Part shown: positions 6,156 through 13,612 of the stretch, one piece after another | Numbering within the stretch: position 1 is the first letter of the stretch | Layout of the letters: every line of letters starts with the position of its first letter | Source of the DNA: Lentisphaeria bacterium | GTDB taxonomy: Bacteria > Verrucomicrobiota > Lentisphaeria > Oligosphaerales > JAFGRS01 | Length of the DNA stretch: 14,409 nucleotides | Reading direction: 5' to 3' | Assembly (NCBI GenBank): GCA_016935045.1 | Contig: JAFGRS010000052.1 | Coordinates: 1-14,409, forward strand | Made by a program: the position numbers and the translations under genes | The notes under the pieces: generated by a model | What the model was told of the DNA's origin: nothing | The model's input: the letters and a program-made list of their open reading frames with translations, nothing else | The model's database searches: none

Positions 6156-7913
6156 ATGGCAGAGAACACCGTGCCAGAACCGAGCGGCAGAGGTCCCCGG
6201 TCGGCGCCGACCGGGGCTGATCGGACGTCGTTGTCCGAGGCTTCCGGGGGCGATCCGCGTCGGTTGGCGGGTTGGCGGTATCCACTGCTCACCGCCGGGG
6301 GCTGCGTGGGTTCCGGGTTGCTTCTCAGCGCCGCCTTTCCGCCTCTGGGATGGGGCGGGGCGGTGTGGGTCGCGTTGGTTCCGGTGCTATCGGTTCCCGT
6401 GCCGGCGACGATCCGCGGGCGCCTTGTGGCGGGATACCTGCTGGGGTACACCCATTGGGCCTCGGGTCTGCTCTGGCTGAACGAGGTCGGCTTTGGCGCG
6501 GGGTACCTGCTGGCGTTGTACTGCGCCCTGTATCCCATGGCGTGGTATGTGGGGATGGCCGCCGTGCGGGATGCGCTGGCCGGGGGGCGCCGCGGCGTGA
6601 CGCCGGGGGGATGCTGCGACGTGGTTCGTGGCTGGCGGCACCCCCTCCTGGTGCTGGCGGGGGCGTGCTTCTGGGTGGCGCTGGAGTGGTTGCGGGGGTG
6701 GTTTCTGACGGGGTTTCCGTGGAACGAACTGGCGGTGAGTCAGTGGCGGCAGACGGGTCTTCTGTGCCTGGCGGCGTTTGCGGGAACGGCGGGGATTGGG
6801 GCCCTGATCGTGGCGACGAACGTGGCCCTGGCTCTGACGCTGCGGCGTTGGCTCGGGGAGGGAGGCAGACGGGGAATCTCCTGGGGTCTGCTGACCGTGG
6901 CCGTGCTGATGCTCTGCGTCCCGTGGGCCGTCTGGCGCGTGCCCAGGGTGAGGTACTCGGAGGCATCGCTCCGCGTGCTCTGCGTGCAGGGCAATATCCC
7001 CCAGTGTCGGTTCTGGACCGAAGAGCAGTTCCAGGAAGCCCTGGACACCTACACCGGACTCACGCGCTTGACGGCACCCGTCGCCAAGCCCGATCTGGTG
7101 GTCTGGCCGGAGAGCGCGGTGCCGGCGCCGCTGGGCTATCCACCCCTGAAGGAAGCCCTGGAAGCCCTCATGGCGGAGGTGCGCACTCCGCTGCTGATCG
7201 GGGCCATCGACACGCGTCCGGACCCGGCCGCCACGGGGCTGGAACCGAGTCAGGAGGGCACCCTGGACTACAACTCCGCGATTCTCCTGGGCGCCGACGG
7301 CAAGGTGGTGGACCGCTACGACAAGATTCACCGCGTTCCCTTTGGCGAATACGTGCCCTTCGGCCGGCATCTGCCGTGGCTGGTGGATCTCATCGGCATG
7401 GGGAGGGGGTTGACCGCGGGATCGGAGTTCACCGTCATGCCCCTGGGCAAGGGGATCGAGGCCGGGACCAACATCTGCTTCGAGGACGTCTTCGCCGACA
7501 TCAGCCGGTCCTTCGTCCTGCGGGGCGCCAACCTCCTGCTGACCCTGACCAACGATGCGTGGTACGCCGAGAGCGCCGGCTCCCGCCAACACCTGATCCA
7601 TGCCGTGATGCGGGCCGCCGAGCTGCGCCGCCCGCTTCTGCGCAGCGGCAACAACAGCGATACCTGTATGATCTGGCCCGACGGCACCGTGACCGGCCGC
7701 CTGGTGGACGCCCAGACCGGAAACCCCTTCGTCCGCGGCACCAATGTCTATACCATCCCCGTCCCGGATGCCCCCCCCCTGACCCTGTATGCGCGCTGGG
7801 GCAACTGGTTTGGGCGCGCCAACGCCGTGGCGGCCTGCGCCATCCTGGCCTGGGTCCTGCGGCGGGCATACCGCGACCGGATGCGGCGCCGCGAGGCAGT
7901 GGCCGACGCCTGA
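6156..7913 (+). CDS. lnt: Apolipoprotein N-acyltransferase Lnt
   Basis: Lnt transfers a third acyl chain from phospholipid to the N-terminal Cys of lipoproteins in the inner membrane. The 585-aa protein has an N-terminal block of hydrophobic helices (from about residue 48 to 255) and a C-terminal nitrilase-fold domain. The catalytic triad is visible: Glu319 in VVWPESAVP, Lys390 in YDKIHRVPFGEYVPF and Cys441 in GTNICFEDVF. Their spacing matches E267-K335-C387 of the E. coli enzyme. It is longer than the E. coli protein (512 aa), mainly through a polar N-terminal stretch of about 40 residues before the first helix and longer loops. ATG 6156 follows argS by 46 bp. A functional Lnt implies a diderm envelope. 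Confidence 0.95.
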   Translation: MAENTVPEPSGRGPRSAPTGADRTSLSEASGGDPRRLAGWRYPLLTAGGCVGSGLLLSAAFPPLGWGGAVWVALVPVLSVPVPATIRGRLVAGYLLGYTHWASGLLWLNEVGFGAGYLLALYCALYPMAWYVGMAAVRDALAGGRRGVTPGGCCDVVRGWRHPLLVLAGACFWVALEWLRGWFLTGFPWNELAVSQWRQTGLLCLAAFAGTAGIGALIVATNVALALTLRRWLGEGGRRGISWGLLTVAVLMLCVPWAVWRVPRVRYSEASLRVLCVQGNIPQCRFWTEEQFQEALDTYTGLTRLTAPVAKPDLVVWPESAVPAPLGYPPLKEALEALMAEVRTPLLIGAIDTRPDPAATGLEPSQEGTLDYNSAILLGADGKVVDRYDKIHRVPFGEYVPFGRHLPWLVDLIGMGRGLTAGSEFTVMPLGKGIEAGTNICFEDVFADISRSFVLRGANLLLTLTNDAWYAESAGSRQHLIHAVMRAAELRRPLLRSGNNSDTCMIWPDGTVTGRLVDAQTGNPFVRGTNVYTIPVPDAPPLTLYARWGNWFGRANAVAACAILAWVLRRAYRDRMRRREAVADA

Positions 7914-8131
7914 CGGCAGGAACGGCGGGCGGATTCCGCGGGGCAGCCCCGATGCCGCCGGTCGAGGGCAGGGGAGGGGAGCATACCCTCGCGGCCACGG
8001 GCGTGCGCGTCAGGAGTTCTCTTTTTCGCTCGCCGGGATTTGCGTGGGGGGGGATTCCGCATCACTGTATTCCGTTGCCGGCAGAGAGCTGACGCACGCC
8101 TTCGGGGTCCGGTGCCGGCTTCGGACAGCGG

Positions 8132-8138
8132 AAAGGAG
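8132..8138 (+). promoter_or_regulatory. Ribosome-binding site fixing the TIM-barrel gene start
   Basis: AAAGGAG at 8132-8138 is a strong Shine-Dalgarno sequence 8 bases before ATG 8147. The upstream in-frame GTG at 8138 overlaps it and is therefore unlikely to be the start. Confidence 0.75.
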
Positions 8139-8146
8139 TGGAGACG

Positions 8147-9139
8147 ATGGGACGTCCAATCACCATGTTCACGGGTCAGTGGGCGGACATGCCCCTGGTG
8201 GATCTGGCGAAACTGATGTCGGGGATCGGGTACGACGGGCTCGAACTGGCCTGTTGGGGGGACCACTTCGACGTCGAGCAGGGGGCCGCGAGCAAGGCAT
8301 ACTGCGAAGACAAGCTGGCCACGCTGGCGCAGCACAACCTGAAGTGCTGGTGCATCTCGAATCACCTGGCGGGCCAGTTGGTCTGTGACGTCATCGACGC
8401 ACGCCATTACGCCTTCGCCCCCGCGGAGGTGAAGGGCAATCCGGAGGCGGCGCGGGCCTGGGCGGTGAGGACCATGAAGATGGCCGCGAAGGCTGCCGCG
8501 AACCTGGGTGTCGAGGTGGTGGCGGGGTTCACGGGGTCGCCCATCTGGCACCTGGTGTACTCCTTCCCGCCCTGCCTTCCGGGGCAGATCGAGGCGGGAT
8601 ACAAGGCGTTCGCGGCGGCCTGGAAACCGATTCTCGATGTCTTTGCGGATCACGGGGTACGGTTTGCGCTGGAGGTGCACCCGACCGAGATCGCCTTTGA
8701 CATCGCGTCGGCCCAGAGGGCGGTGGACGCCCTCGACGGCCATCCGGCCTTCGGCTTCAACTACGATCCGTCGCACTTCGGCTACCAGGGCGTGGATTAC
8801 GTTGCCTTCCTGCGGACCTTCGCGGACCGCATCTTCCACTGCCACGCGAAGGATGCCTGGTGGGGCCATGGGAACGGCAGCGTGGGGGTCTTCGGCGGCC
8901 ATACCGAGTTCGGAGATCCGCGCCGGTATTGGGACTTCCGCTCCCCGGGTCACGGTGACATCAACTTCGAGGAGATCATCGTGGCGCTGAATGACATACG
9001 CTACGACGGTCCGCTATCCGTCGAGTGGGAAGATGCCCGCATGGACCGGGTGCACGGCGCCACGGAGGCCTGTGCCTTCCTTAGAAAGCTCGACTTCAAA
9101 CCCAGCGCGATCGCCTTCGACGGCCAGTTCGGGAACTGA
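8147..9139 (+). CDS. Sugar phosphate isomerase/epimerase (xylose-isomerase-like TIM barrel)
   Basis: This 330-aa cytoplasmic protein (no signal peptide) belongs to the AP endonuclease 2/xylose-isomerase-like TIM-barrel superfamily. Candidate divalent-metal ligands are in the expected order: Glu176 (ALEVHPTEIAFD), Asp207/His210 (NYDPSHFGYQGVD), His233 (HCHAKD) and Glu293 (SVEWED). The HCHAKD and SVEWED motifs are typical of COG1082-type sugar isomerases/epimerases and related inositol-catabolism enzymes. The substrate cannot be read from the sequence. The gene stands alone, 233 bp after lnt, with its own strong ribosome site, and faces the minus-strand lipoprotein operon. No oxidoreductase partner gene is in the window. 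Confidence 0.88.
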   Translation: MGRPITMFTGQWADMPLVDLAKLMSGIGYDGLELACWGDHFDVEQGAASKAYCEDKLATLAQHNLKCWCISNHLAGQLVCDVIDARHYAFAPAEVKGNPEAARAWAVRTMKMAAKAAANLGVEVVAGFTGSPIWHLVYSFPPCLPGQIEAGYKAFAAAWKPILDVFADHGVRFALEVHPTEIAFDIASAQRAVDALDGHPAFGFNYDPSHFGYQGVDYVAFLRTFADRIFHCHAKDAWWGHGNGSVGVFGGHTEFGDPRRYWDFRSPGHGDINFEEIIVALNDIRYDGPLSVEWEDARMDRVHGATEACAFLRKLDFKPSAIAFDGQFGN

Positions 9140-9212
9140 CCGACAGCGAGAGCACCCGGGAACCAGACGCCGGCCTCCGCGCAGTCGCGGATGTCGGCGT
9201 TGTTCGTGTCCG

Positions 9213-9249
9213 GAGGGGGACGCAGGGGACCACAGGGGACACAGGGGAC
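9213..9249 (+). repeat. Short AGGGGAC tandem repeat
   Basis: Three exact AGGGGAC units at 9224-9230, 9234-9240 and 9243-9249, preceded by a related GGAGGGGGAC at about 9212, recur every 9-10 bp just after the TIM-barrel gene. Confidence 0.6.
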
Positions 9250-9275
9250 CGCGCGCCGCCCGGTCAGAGCAAGGC

Positions 9276-9297
9276 GCAGACGTCCTTACACGTCTGC
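9276..9297. terminator. Hairpin between convergent genes
   Basis: GCAGACGT (9276-9283) and ACGTCTGC (9290-9297) form a perfect 8-bp stem with loop CCTTAC. It lies between the convergent TIM-barrel gene and the membrane-protein gene, where a bidirectional terminator would be expected, but no T-tract follows on either strand. Confidence 0.35.
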
Positions 9298-9365
9298 TCA
9301 GAACACCTGCGCAGCCGGAGATTGAGCGTGATACCAGGCAGGCGCCACGAGCCGACTGGCGCCAC

Positions 9366-9386
9366 GTCCCGCTCGGCTCGCGGGAC
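9366..9386 (-). terminator. Hairpin just after the membrane-protein gene
   Basis: GTCCCGC (9366-9372) and GCGGGAC (9380-9386) form a perfect 7-bp stem with a 7-base loop, 5 bp beyond the minus-strand stop at 9392. There is no U-tract; it may still mark the operon end. A GGCGCCACG direct repeat lies next to it (about 9339 and 9358). Confidence 0.35.
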
Positions 9387-9391
9387 CTGCT

Positions 9392-9790
9392 TCAGGCGGC
9401 GTAGAAGGCCAGGATGACGAGGAGGAGGGAGATAGCCAGGATGAAGGCGGCCCCGAGGCGGGCGAGCCAGACCTGGCCCTCGGAGGTCCAGGGGCGCACG
9501 AGCTTCTTGGCAATGGGAGGATACTGGTAGACGATGCCCACGGCGGCCATCAGGGCGCCGTAGATTACGGCCGCGGCAAGGAAGGCATCCCCCATCTGGG
9601 ATACCGCCAGGCCGATCATGAGGAGCCCGAGCACACCGGCAAGCATGCCGGCAACACGCGTGGCCCCGGCCGGCAGGGCCGTGAACCAGTCGCCGAGCTT
9701 CTGGGCATGGGTGGGCCAGACAAGGATGAATACCGCCTTGAGAACGCCCAGGCCCCCGAGAACCAGTACGATCGTGCGCAGTGTGCTCAT
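9392..9790 (-). CDS. Small four-helix integral membrane protein
   Basis: This 132-aa protein has four predicted transmembrane segments: roughly residues 4-25, 44-66, 68-89 and 110-131. Short polar links include PTHAQKLGDWF (26-36) and YPPIAKKLVRPWTSEGQ (90-106). I cannot assign a family; the short first loop vaguely recalls small DUF2065/DoxX-like membrane proteins. The start is well supported: an AGAGGAG ribosome site (complement of 9799-9805) lies 8 bases upstream, inside the last codons of the preceding gene, whose stop is 5 bp away. It is the last gene of a three-gene minus-strand operon, which suggests an envelope role with the lipoprotein. Confidence 0.75.
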   Translation of the reverse strand: MSTLRTIVLVLGGLGVLKAVFILVWPTHAQKLGDWFTALPAGATRVAGMLAGVLGLLMIGLAVSQMGDAFLAAAVIYGALMAAVGIVYQYPPIAKKLVRPWTSEGQVWLARLGAAFILAISLLLVILAFYAA

Positions 9791-9795
9791 CGCGT

Positions 9796-10887
9796 CTACT
9801 CCTCTCGTCGCCGTGCCGTCGTGTGTGTTGCTTCGGGTACCCTGATGCGGCTGTGCCTCCCGGGGGAGGGGAGGGCAGCCGCACGGATCCCACCTTCGCG
9901 CAACCGCGCGATCTCCCGGGCGAGGACCTCCATGGCCGCTTCTCCGTCCAGGCTGTTCGGCTCCACGAAGTCCCCCGCGGCGAAGTCGTTCCAACTCGAT
10001 ATGCAGATGGTGAGGGCGCCGGCGGCAAAGGCCCGCCGCAATTCCGCACGGAGCGCCTCCCCGTCCTCCCGGGGTATGGCCCACAACGGCCGGCCGCGAC
10101 GGTCGACCGCGCCGGGGTCGCCTCGGTGGCCGGCGTAGATCAGGACCTGTCTCTCCGCACCCCGGGGGCGCAGCCGCGCCGCGTTGTCCGGTGGCCCCCA
10201 GGACCATTCTCCGCCTTCGCCGCGGGCCTGGATCGCCAGGAAGCTGGGATGCCGGCTCCCACGGATCTCCACACCCGGAAGCGCCACGACGACCACACGA
10301 GGCCCACGGCAGTAAAGGGACGCCGCGCCGGTCTGCCGCAGGTCGGTCAACCAGGCGGCCAATTCCCCGCTCTCGATGCGTCCCGCCCCACGGCCATGCT
10401 CCGGCCGGAACGCGAGCACAACGCGCAGGGGAGGGGCAGCCGCCGAACTCAGGTGCAGAAAACGCCGTACGCGTTCCCTCAGCACGGCATCCGACAACGC
10501 ATCCGATCCCAGAGCCAGAATCACGCCGTCCAGGCCGCAGCGCCGCAGCCTCGCCAGATCCCGCTCCATGCGCTCATCCGTCCACCCGTAATACTCCGGG
10601 ATGGGACGCGCAAAATGCTTTCCTGCAACGGGATATGGATAATAGACAGGGAGAAGCGCGGGCGCCTCACCGGGAGCATAGGAGAGATCCGAGAGGCCCG
10701 TTTCAGGATTCGGCGGACCCAAGCTGCCGCAACCCCAGACCAGGAGAGCAACCAGCACCGCAAGAGCCGGCATGGCTCCAGGCCGCGTCCCGCGCCGGGG
10801 CAGGATCACGCCGGGGGACCCCGCGTGCAGGCCGCGGAGAGCGGGACTGGACAGCGCGGAAGGCCCATTGCCACGAAATGTGCCCAT
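9796..10887 (-). CDS. Predicted lipoprotein with GH71/GH99-like TIM-barrel domain
   Basis: The C-terminal part carries SWNDFAAGDFVEPN (Trp299, Asn300, Asp301 by this start), matching the WNEW..G..xEP signature of GH99/WbsX and GH71-like glycosidase-type barrels. PVYYPYPVAGKHF near the mature N-terminus and CGLDGVILALGSD fit the first strands of that fold. A hydrophobic stretch ends in LLVWGCGS, a plausible lipobox with Cys53. The start is uncertain. ATG 10887 overlaps the upstream stop (TGATG) and has GGAGAG nearby, giving 363 aa. ATG 10773 gives 325 aa with a charge-free signal, and an in-frame GTG between them would give a near-ideal lipoprotein signal with Arg residues. I infer an envelope-anchored glycan-active or glycan-binding protein; catalysis is not certain. 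Confidence 0.72.
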   Translation of the reverse strand: MGTFRGNGPSALSSPALRGLHAGSPGVILPRRGTRPGAMPALAVLVALLVWGCGSLGPPNPETGLSDLSYAPGEAPALLPVYYPYPVAGKHFARPIPEYYGWTDERMERDLARLRRCGLDGVILALGSDALSDAVLRERVRRFLHLSSAAAPPLRVVLAFRPEHGRGAGRIESGELAAWLTDLRQTGAASLYCRGPRVVVVALPGVEIRGSRHPSFLAIQARGEGGEWSWGPPDNAARLRPRGAERQVLIYAGHRGDPGAVDRRGRPLWAIPREDGEALRAELRRAFAAGALTICISSWNDFAAGDFVEPNSLDGEAAMEVLAREIARLREGGIRAAALPSPGRHSRIRVPEATHTTARRREE

Positions 10888-11336
10888 CAGCGGCTCTCCG
10901 CGTCCTTCCCGGGCGGGTCGGGAGGCCCGTCCTGCGGTTTTGCCTCGGGCCGCCGTTGGAAGTCGTCGCAGTCCTGCATGGGTTCGACGGGTTTGTCCCT
11001 GAGCAGGCACCGGCTCACAAAGGGATGGCGCAGGAAATGGACGCAGTCGCGGCAGAAGCGGCCTTTCTCGACGGGCCCCAGGGATCCCCGCGCCTCGGGC
11101 CGGGTGTCCAGGAGCGCGGCAAGACGATCGACCGCCTGACGCGAGGAAGGCGGGGCCGGAGCGGCCGGCGACGCGCCTTCGGCGGCGGCCACCGGCGCCC
11201 CGCACAGCGCACAGGCGAGACGATCGCCGACGTAGGTCCAGCCGTCCATGACCCTCGTCAGTTTCGCAATCGACTCCCGGCCGCAGGCCTCACAGGAAAA
11301 GCGGTCACCCGCCGCAATGCCGTTCTCGTTCGCCAT
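10887..11336 (-). CDS. Cys-rich double zinc-ribbon protein
   Basis: This 149-aa cytoplasmic-looking protein has two Cys clusters. The first is CEAC at 15-18 and CALC at 42-45, a treble-clef or zinc-ribbon type C-x2-C...C-x2-C. The second is CRDC at 95-98 with Cys110 and Cys123 in SRCLLRDKPVEPMQDCDDF. A linker rich in Ala and Pro (49-65) and a short helix (RQAVDRLAALLDT) separate them. The C-terminus (130-149) is Pro/Asp/Lys-rich. ATG 11336 is chosen because the upstream part of the open frame looks non-coding. Its stop overlaps the lipoprotein start (TGATG), indicating coupling. I know no precise family. A regulatory or assembly role is only an inference. Confidence 0.7.
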   Translation of the reverse strand: MANENGIAAGDRFSCEACGRESIAKLTRVMDGWTYVGDRLACALCGAPVAAAEGASPAAPAPPSSRQAVDRLAALLDTRPEARGSLGPVEKGRFCRDCVHFLRHPFVSRCLLRDKPVEPMQDCDDFQRRPEAKPQDGPPDPPGKDAESR

Positions 11337-11379
11337 GTCGTCCGCTCTTTCGTCCGGCAAGGAACGCCGCATACGGTCA

Positions 11380-11408
11380 AGTCTACCCGCAAAGCGGCCA
11401 TCGTGCAA
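11380..11408 (-). promoter_or_regulatory. Candidate promoter for the zinc-ribbon/lipoprotein operon
   Basis: On the minus strand TTGCAC (11408-11403) and TAGACT (11385-11380) are 17 bp apart. They would start a transcript about 35-40 bases before ATG 11336. The hexamers match consensus at 4/6 each. A TATATT further upstream in the AT-rich patch has no good -35 and is less likely. Confidence 0.3.
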
Positions 11409-11625
11409 GTTCCGGTCCGCCGAAACCGGCAATCGGAGACGTCGTCCAGGGGTCTCCGCGCACCCCGGGCGCTTCCGACAGGGGGAACGGTGGGAGGGCA
11501 TCCCATAACGTCGCATAATATATGTTATGTTTACATTGGCACACCTGCGGCACCTCTTCTCTTTGGTTTGTATCATTCTTATGGGAAAAGAGTTACAGTT
11601 TCTTTGGCGGGTTGGAAGCGGGGCC

Positions 11626-11634
11626 TGTGGATAA
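11626..11634 (-). promoter_or_regulatory. Perfect DnaA-box-like 9-mer
   Basis: The minus strand reads TTATCCACA, identical to the E. coli DnaA-box consensus. It lies just downstream of miaA and about 90 bp from an AT-rich patch. No second box was seen nearby, so chance or a titration site is as likely as an origin element. Confidence 0.35.
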
Positions 11635-11648
11635 CTTGTGTATTGCTG

Positions 11649-12803
11649 TCAGGGGATGGTGATATCGTCGCCGCGCATGGGGGCGTGGGGATTTGCGAGG
11701 GTGTCGAGGATATGGTTGGCGAGGGTATCGGGGCTGGTGCTTGCGTGGACGTGGATGCGGATGGCGCCGGGGTGTTGGTGTTCGAACCAGGTTCGTTGTC
11801 TGCGGGCGAAGCGGACGGTTCGGCGGGCGATGGCATCCTCGAGGGTTTCGAGGGTTGCGGTGTTGCTGCCGGCGAGGAAATCGGCGATATCGCCGTAGCC
11901 GAGGGCCTGCCGCGCGGTGGGTGTGTGGAGGAGGCCCTGTTGGATGAGGTGGCGTGTTTCGTCGATCCATCCGGCGGCGAGCATGCGGCGGGTTCGGAGG
12001 CGGATTCTGGGGCGGAGGACATCCATATCGGGCAGGATGACGAACTGGGGGAATGCGGGGGTCCTTTGTGTCGGGGTTCGGTGCGGGTCCGGGGGTTGTC
12101 CGGTGAGGCGGAGGATTTCGACGGCGCGCAGGATGCGTCGGGGGTTTCGTGCCATGTGGGGGGGCACGGCATGGTCCAGGGAGGCGTCCCGCAGTTCCGC
12201 CAGGAGGCGTTCGAGTCCCCCCGGCTCCCGGGTCTGCTGCTGGAGGGAAGCCGCCAGGTCGCGATCGGCGGGTAGAAGTGTCAAGCCATAGGCGATGGCC
12301 TTGGCGTAGAGCCCGCTGCCCCCGGCGAGGATCGCGACCCCTCCCCTGCCCCGGATGGCTTGGATGCAGCGGTCGGCACGTCCGAGAAAGCCATGCACAT
12401 CGTAGGGAACGCTGATGGGCAGGCATCCCAGGAGGTGATGGGGGACGCCCCGGCGTTCCTCGGGGCTGGGAACAGCCGTACCGATTTCCATGCCCCGGTA
12501 GACCTGCATGGAGTCGCAACTGACGACTTCCCCGCCGAGCGCTTGGGCGAGGCAGACCGCCGTCCCACTCTTCCAGGAACAGGTCGGTCCAAGCACGGCG
12601 ATGACGTCGGGCCCCTCACCTCGCGGCAGGTCTGCACGGCGGGGGGCACGGGCGGGGTCCTTGGCCCCGTGCGGGGTTTGCGGGCGGAAGGGCTGGCGTG
12701 CGTCCGGCGTTCCACTGCCTCCCGGGGAGGAGCGGCCTCCGGGACGGGCAGCAGCGTCACAGGACAGCCGGAACTCAGTGGCATACGCGAGCAGAACGCC
12801 CAT
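11649..12803 (-). CDS. miaA: tRNA dimethylallyltransferase MiaA
   Basis: MiaA adds a dimethylallyl group to A37 of tRNAs reading UNN codons. Family motifs are clear: VLGPTCSWKSG (P-loop), SCDSMQVYRGMEIGTA, VPHHLLG, AGGSGLYAKA, NPRRILRAVEILRLTGQ, AAGWIDETRHL, QALGYGDIADFLAG and RFARRQRTWF. The P-loop has Trp77 where MiaA normally has Gly (GPTASGKS), an unusual change. The start is unclear: ATG 12803 gives 384 aa with a Pro/Arg/Gly-rich extension of about 65 residues. The family is usually about 300 aa, and the only other ATG/GTG/TTG before the P-loop is a GTG (12596) that would cut off the first strand. A CTG at 12629 would fit the family length. It is the third gene after the DksA-like gene and lspA. 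Confidence 0.9.
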   Translation of the reverse strand: MGVLLAYATEFRLSCDAAARPGGRSSPGGSGTPDARQPFRPQTPHGAKDPARAPRRADLPRGEGPDVIAVLGPTCSWKSGTAVCLAQALGGEVVSCDSMQVYRGMEIGTAVPSPEERRGVPHHLLGCLPISVPYDVHGFLGRADRCIQAIRGRGGVAILAGGSGLYAKAIAYGLTLLPADRDLAASLQQQTREPGGLERLLAELRDASLDHAVPPHMARNPRRILRAVEILRLTGQPPDPHRTPTQRTPAFPQFVILPDMDVLRPRIRLRTRRMLAAGWIDETRHLIQQGLLHTPTARQALGYGDIADFLAGSNTATLETLEDAIARRTVRFARRQRTWFEHQHPGAIRIHVHASTSPDTLANHILDTLANPHAPMRGDDITIP

Positions 12804-12919
12804 TTCCGCACCGTTTTCCACCTGCGGGGCCCGGGATTCGCCGCTCGGAGAGCGCCTCCCGCATTCCTGCGGGGTGCGGGTCGTGGCATTTCCACGTGCG
12901 CCGCGGCCATTGGGCGGCG

Positions 12920-13498
12920 CTAGGTCTTTTCGTGTGGGCACCGCCGGTTGCCGTCCGGACCCGGTTGGGGTTGGGGCCGTCGGTTGTCGTCCCCATGGGC
13001 ATCCTGCGGCGAGTGACGGAAGAAGGACGAGAGGATGAAGGCGGCCACGCCGCAGGAGATGGCGCTGTCGGCCACGTTGAAGGCCGGCCAGTGAACCTGC
13101 CGGTAGTAGAAGAGGAGGAAGTCGATGACCTCCCGATGGACCAGGCGGTCGACCAGATTGCCGGCAATGCCCCCCGCAATCACGCCCAGTGCCAGGGCCC
13201 GCTCCGGAAACCCCTCCGTGAGACGCCCGAAGGCCATCACCAAGCCCGCCAGGACCACCGCCGACAACACCGCGAGCAGGAGCGTGTGGCGCCCCATGAG
13301 TCCCCAGGCCGCCCCGGGATTGCGGAAGTGGACGAGGTGGAAGAACCCCGGGATCACGACCCGTTGTGTCCCGACGCCCCAGGAGCAATGCACGAGCAGC
13401 TTGGTGGCCTGGTCCAGGAGGAGGACTCCCACGGCCAGTGCCAGGGGCAGGCGCCGGAAGCTCAGGGTCCAAGGTTTGCCGCGGCAGTCATGGCCCAT
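12920..13498 (-). CDS. lspA: Lipoprotein signal peptidase LspA
   Basis: LspA (signal peptidase II) cleaves prolipoprotein signals in the inner membrane. The 192-aa product has the four-helix family pattern: LLLDQATK (Asp29), FFHLVHFRNPGAAWGL (52-67), and the two catalytic aspartates Asp117 (AGGIAGNLVDRL) and Asp144 (WPAFNVADSAI), spaced 27 residues as in E. coli. A hydrophilic C-terminal tail (161-192) rich in Pro, Arg and His is longer than usual. ATG 13498 (MGHD) gives a normal N-terminus; ATG 13543 would add 15 residues. Neither has a strong ribosome site. It lies 114 bp after the TraR/DksA-like gene, an adjacency I recall from Chlamydia. Confidence 0.94.
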   Translation of the reverse strand: MGHDCRGKPWTLSFRRLPLALAVGVLLLDQATKLLVHCSWGVGTQRVVIPGFFHLVHFRNPGAAWGLMGRHTLLLAVLSAVVLAGLVMAFGRLTEGFPERALALGVIAGGIAGNLVDRLVHREVIDFLLFYYRQVHWPAFNVADSAISCGVAAFILSSFFRHSPQDAHGDDNRRPQPQPGPDGNRRCPHEKT

Positions 13499-13612
13499 GG
13501 GGTCAGGTTCCGTTCGGCAGGGTCTGTCCCCGACCGCATCCATGGATTCGGTGTCCGGCGGAGCGCTGCCCCGGAGCGGGCGGAGGATGCTCCGGGGAGT
13601 CGCGGAGAGGGT

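Larger units (their letters stand above)
11337..11648. other. 312-bp spacer between miaA and the zinc-ribbon operon
   Basis: No convincing gene is present. It holds an AT-rich patch (about 11507-11535, containing ATAATATATGTTATG), a perfect DnaA-box 9-mer (11626-11634) and a candidate promoter for the minus-strand operon (11380-11408). No clear terminator follows miaA. Confidence 0.6.

Noticed and set aside
4514..6538. Long open frame on the minus strand opposite argS and the start of lnt
   Set aside because: It is a codon-phase shadow: argS is unmistakable on the plus strand, the antisense translation is Pro/Arg/Gly/His-rich without family motifs, and GC-rich DNA leaves antisense frames open.
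8138..8146. GTG start for the TIM-barrel gene
   Set aside because: The GTG overlaps the AAAGGAG ribosome site that is correctly spaced for ATG 8147.
9212..9249. CRISPR-like array
   Set aside because: Units are 7 bp with 2-3 bp between them, far too short for repeats and spacers, and no cas genes are present.
11536..11554. Sigma54-like GG-N10-GC spacing (TTGGCACACCTGCGGC)
   Set aside because: The -12 half lacks the TTGC match and no plus-strand gene lies downstream; the neighbouring genes are all on the minus strand.
11507..11634. Chromosomal replication origin
   Set aside because: Only one DnaA box was found and no dnaA, dnaN or clustered boxes; kept only as a low-level observation.
9781..12275. 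Long plus-strand open frames across the lipoprotein, zinc-ribbon and miaA genes
   Set aside because: The minus strand has recognisable proteins with ribosome sites and overlapping junctions; the plus-strand translations are low-complexity Arg/Pro/Gly-rich shadows.
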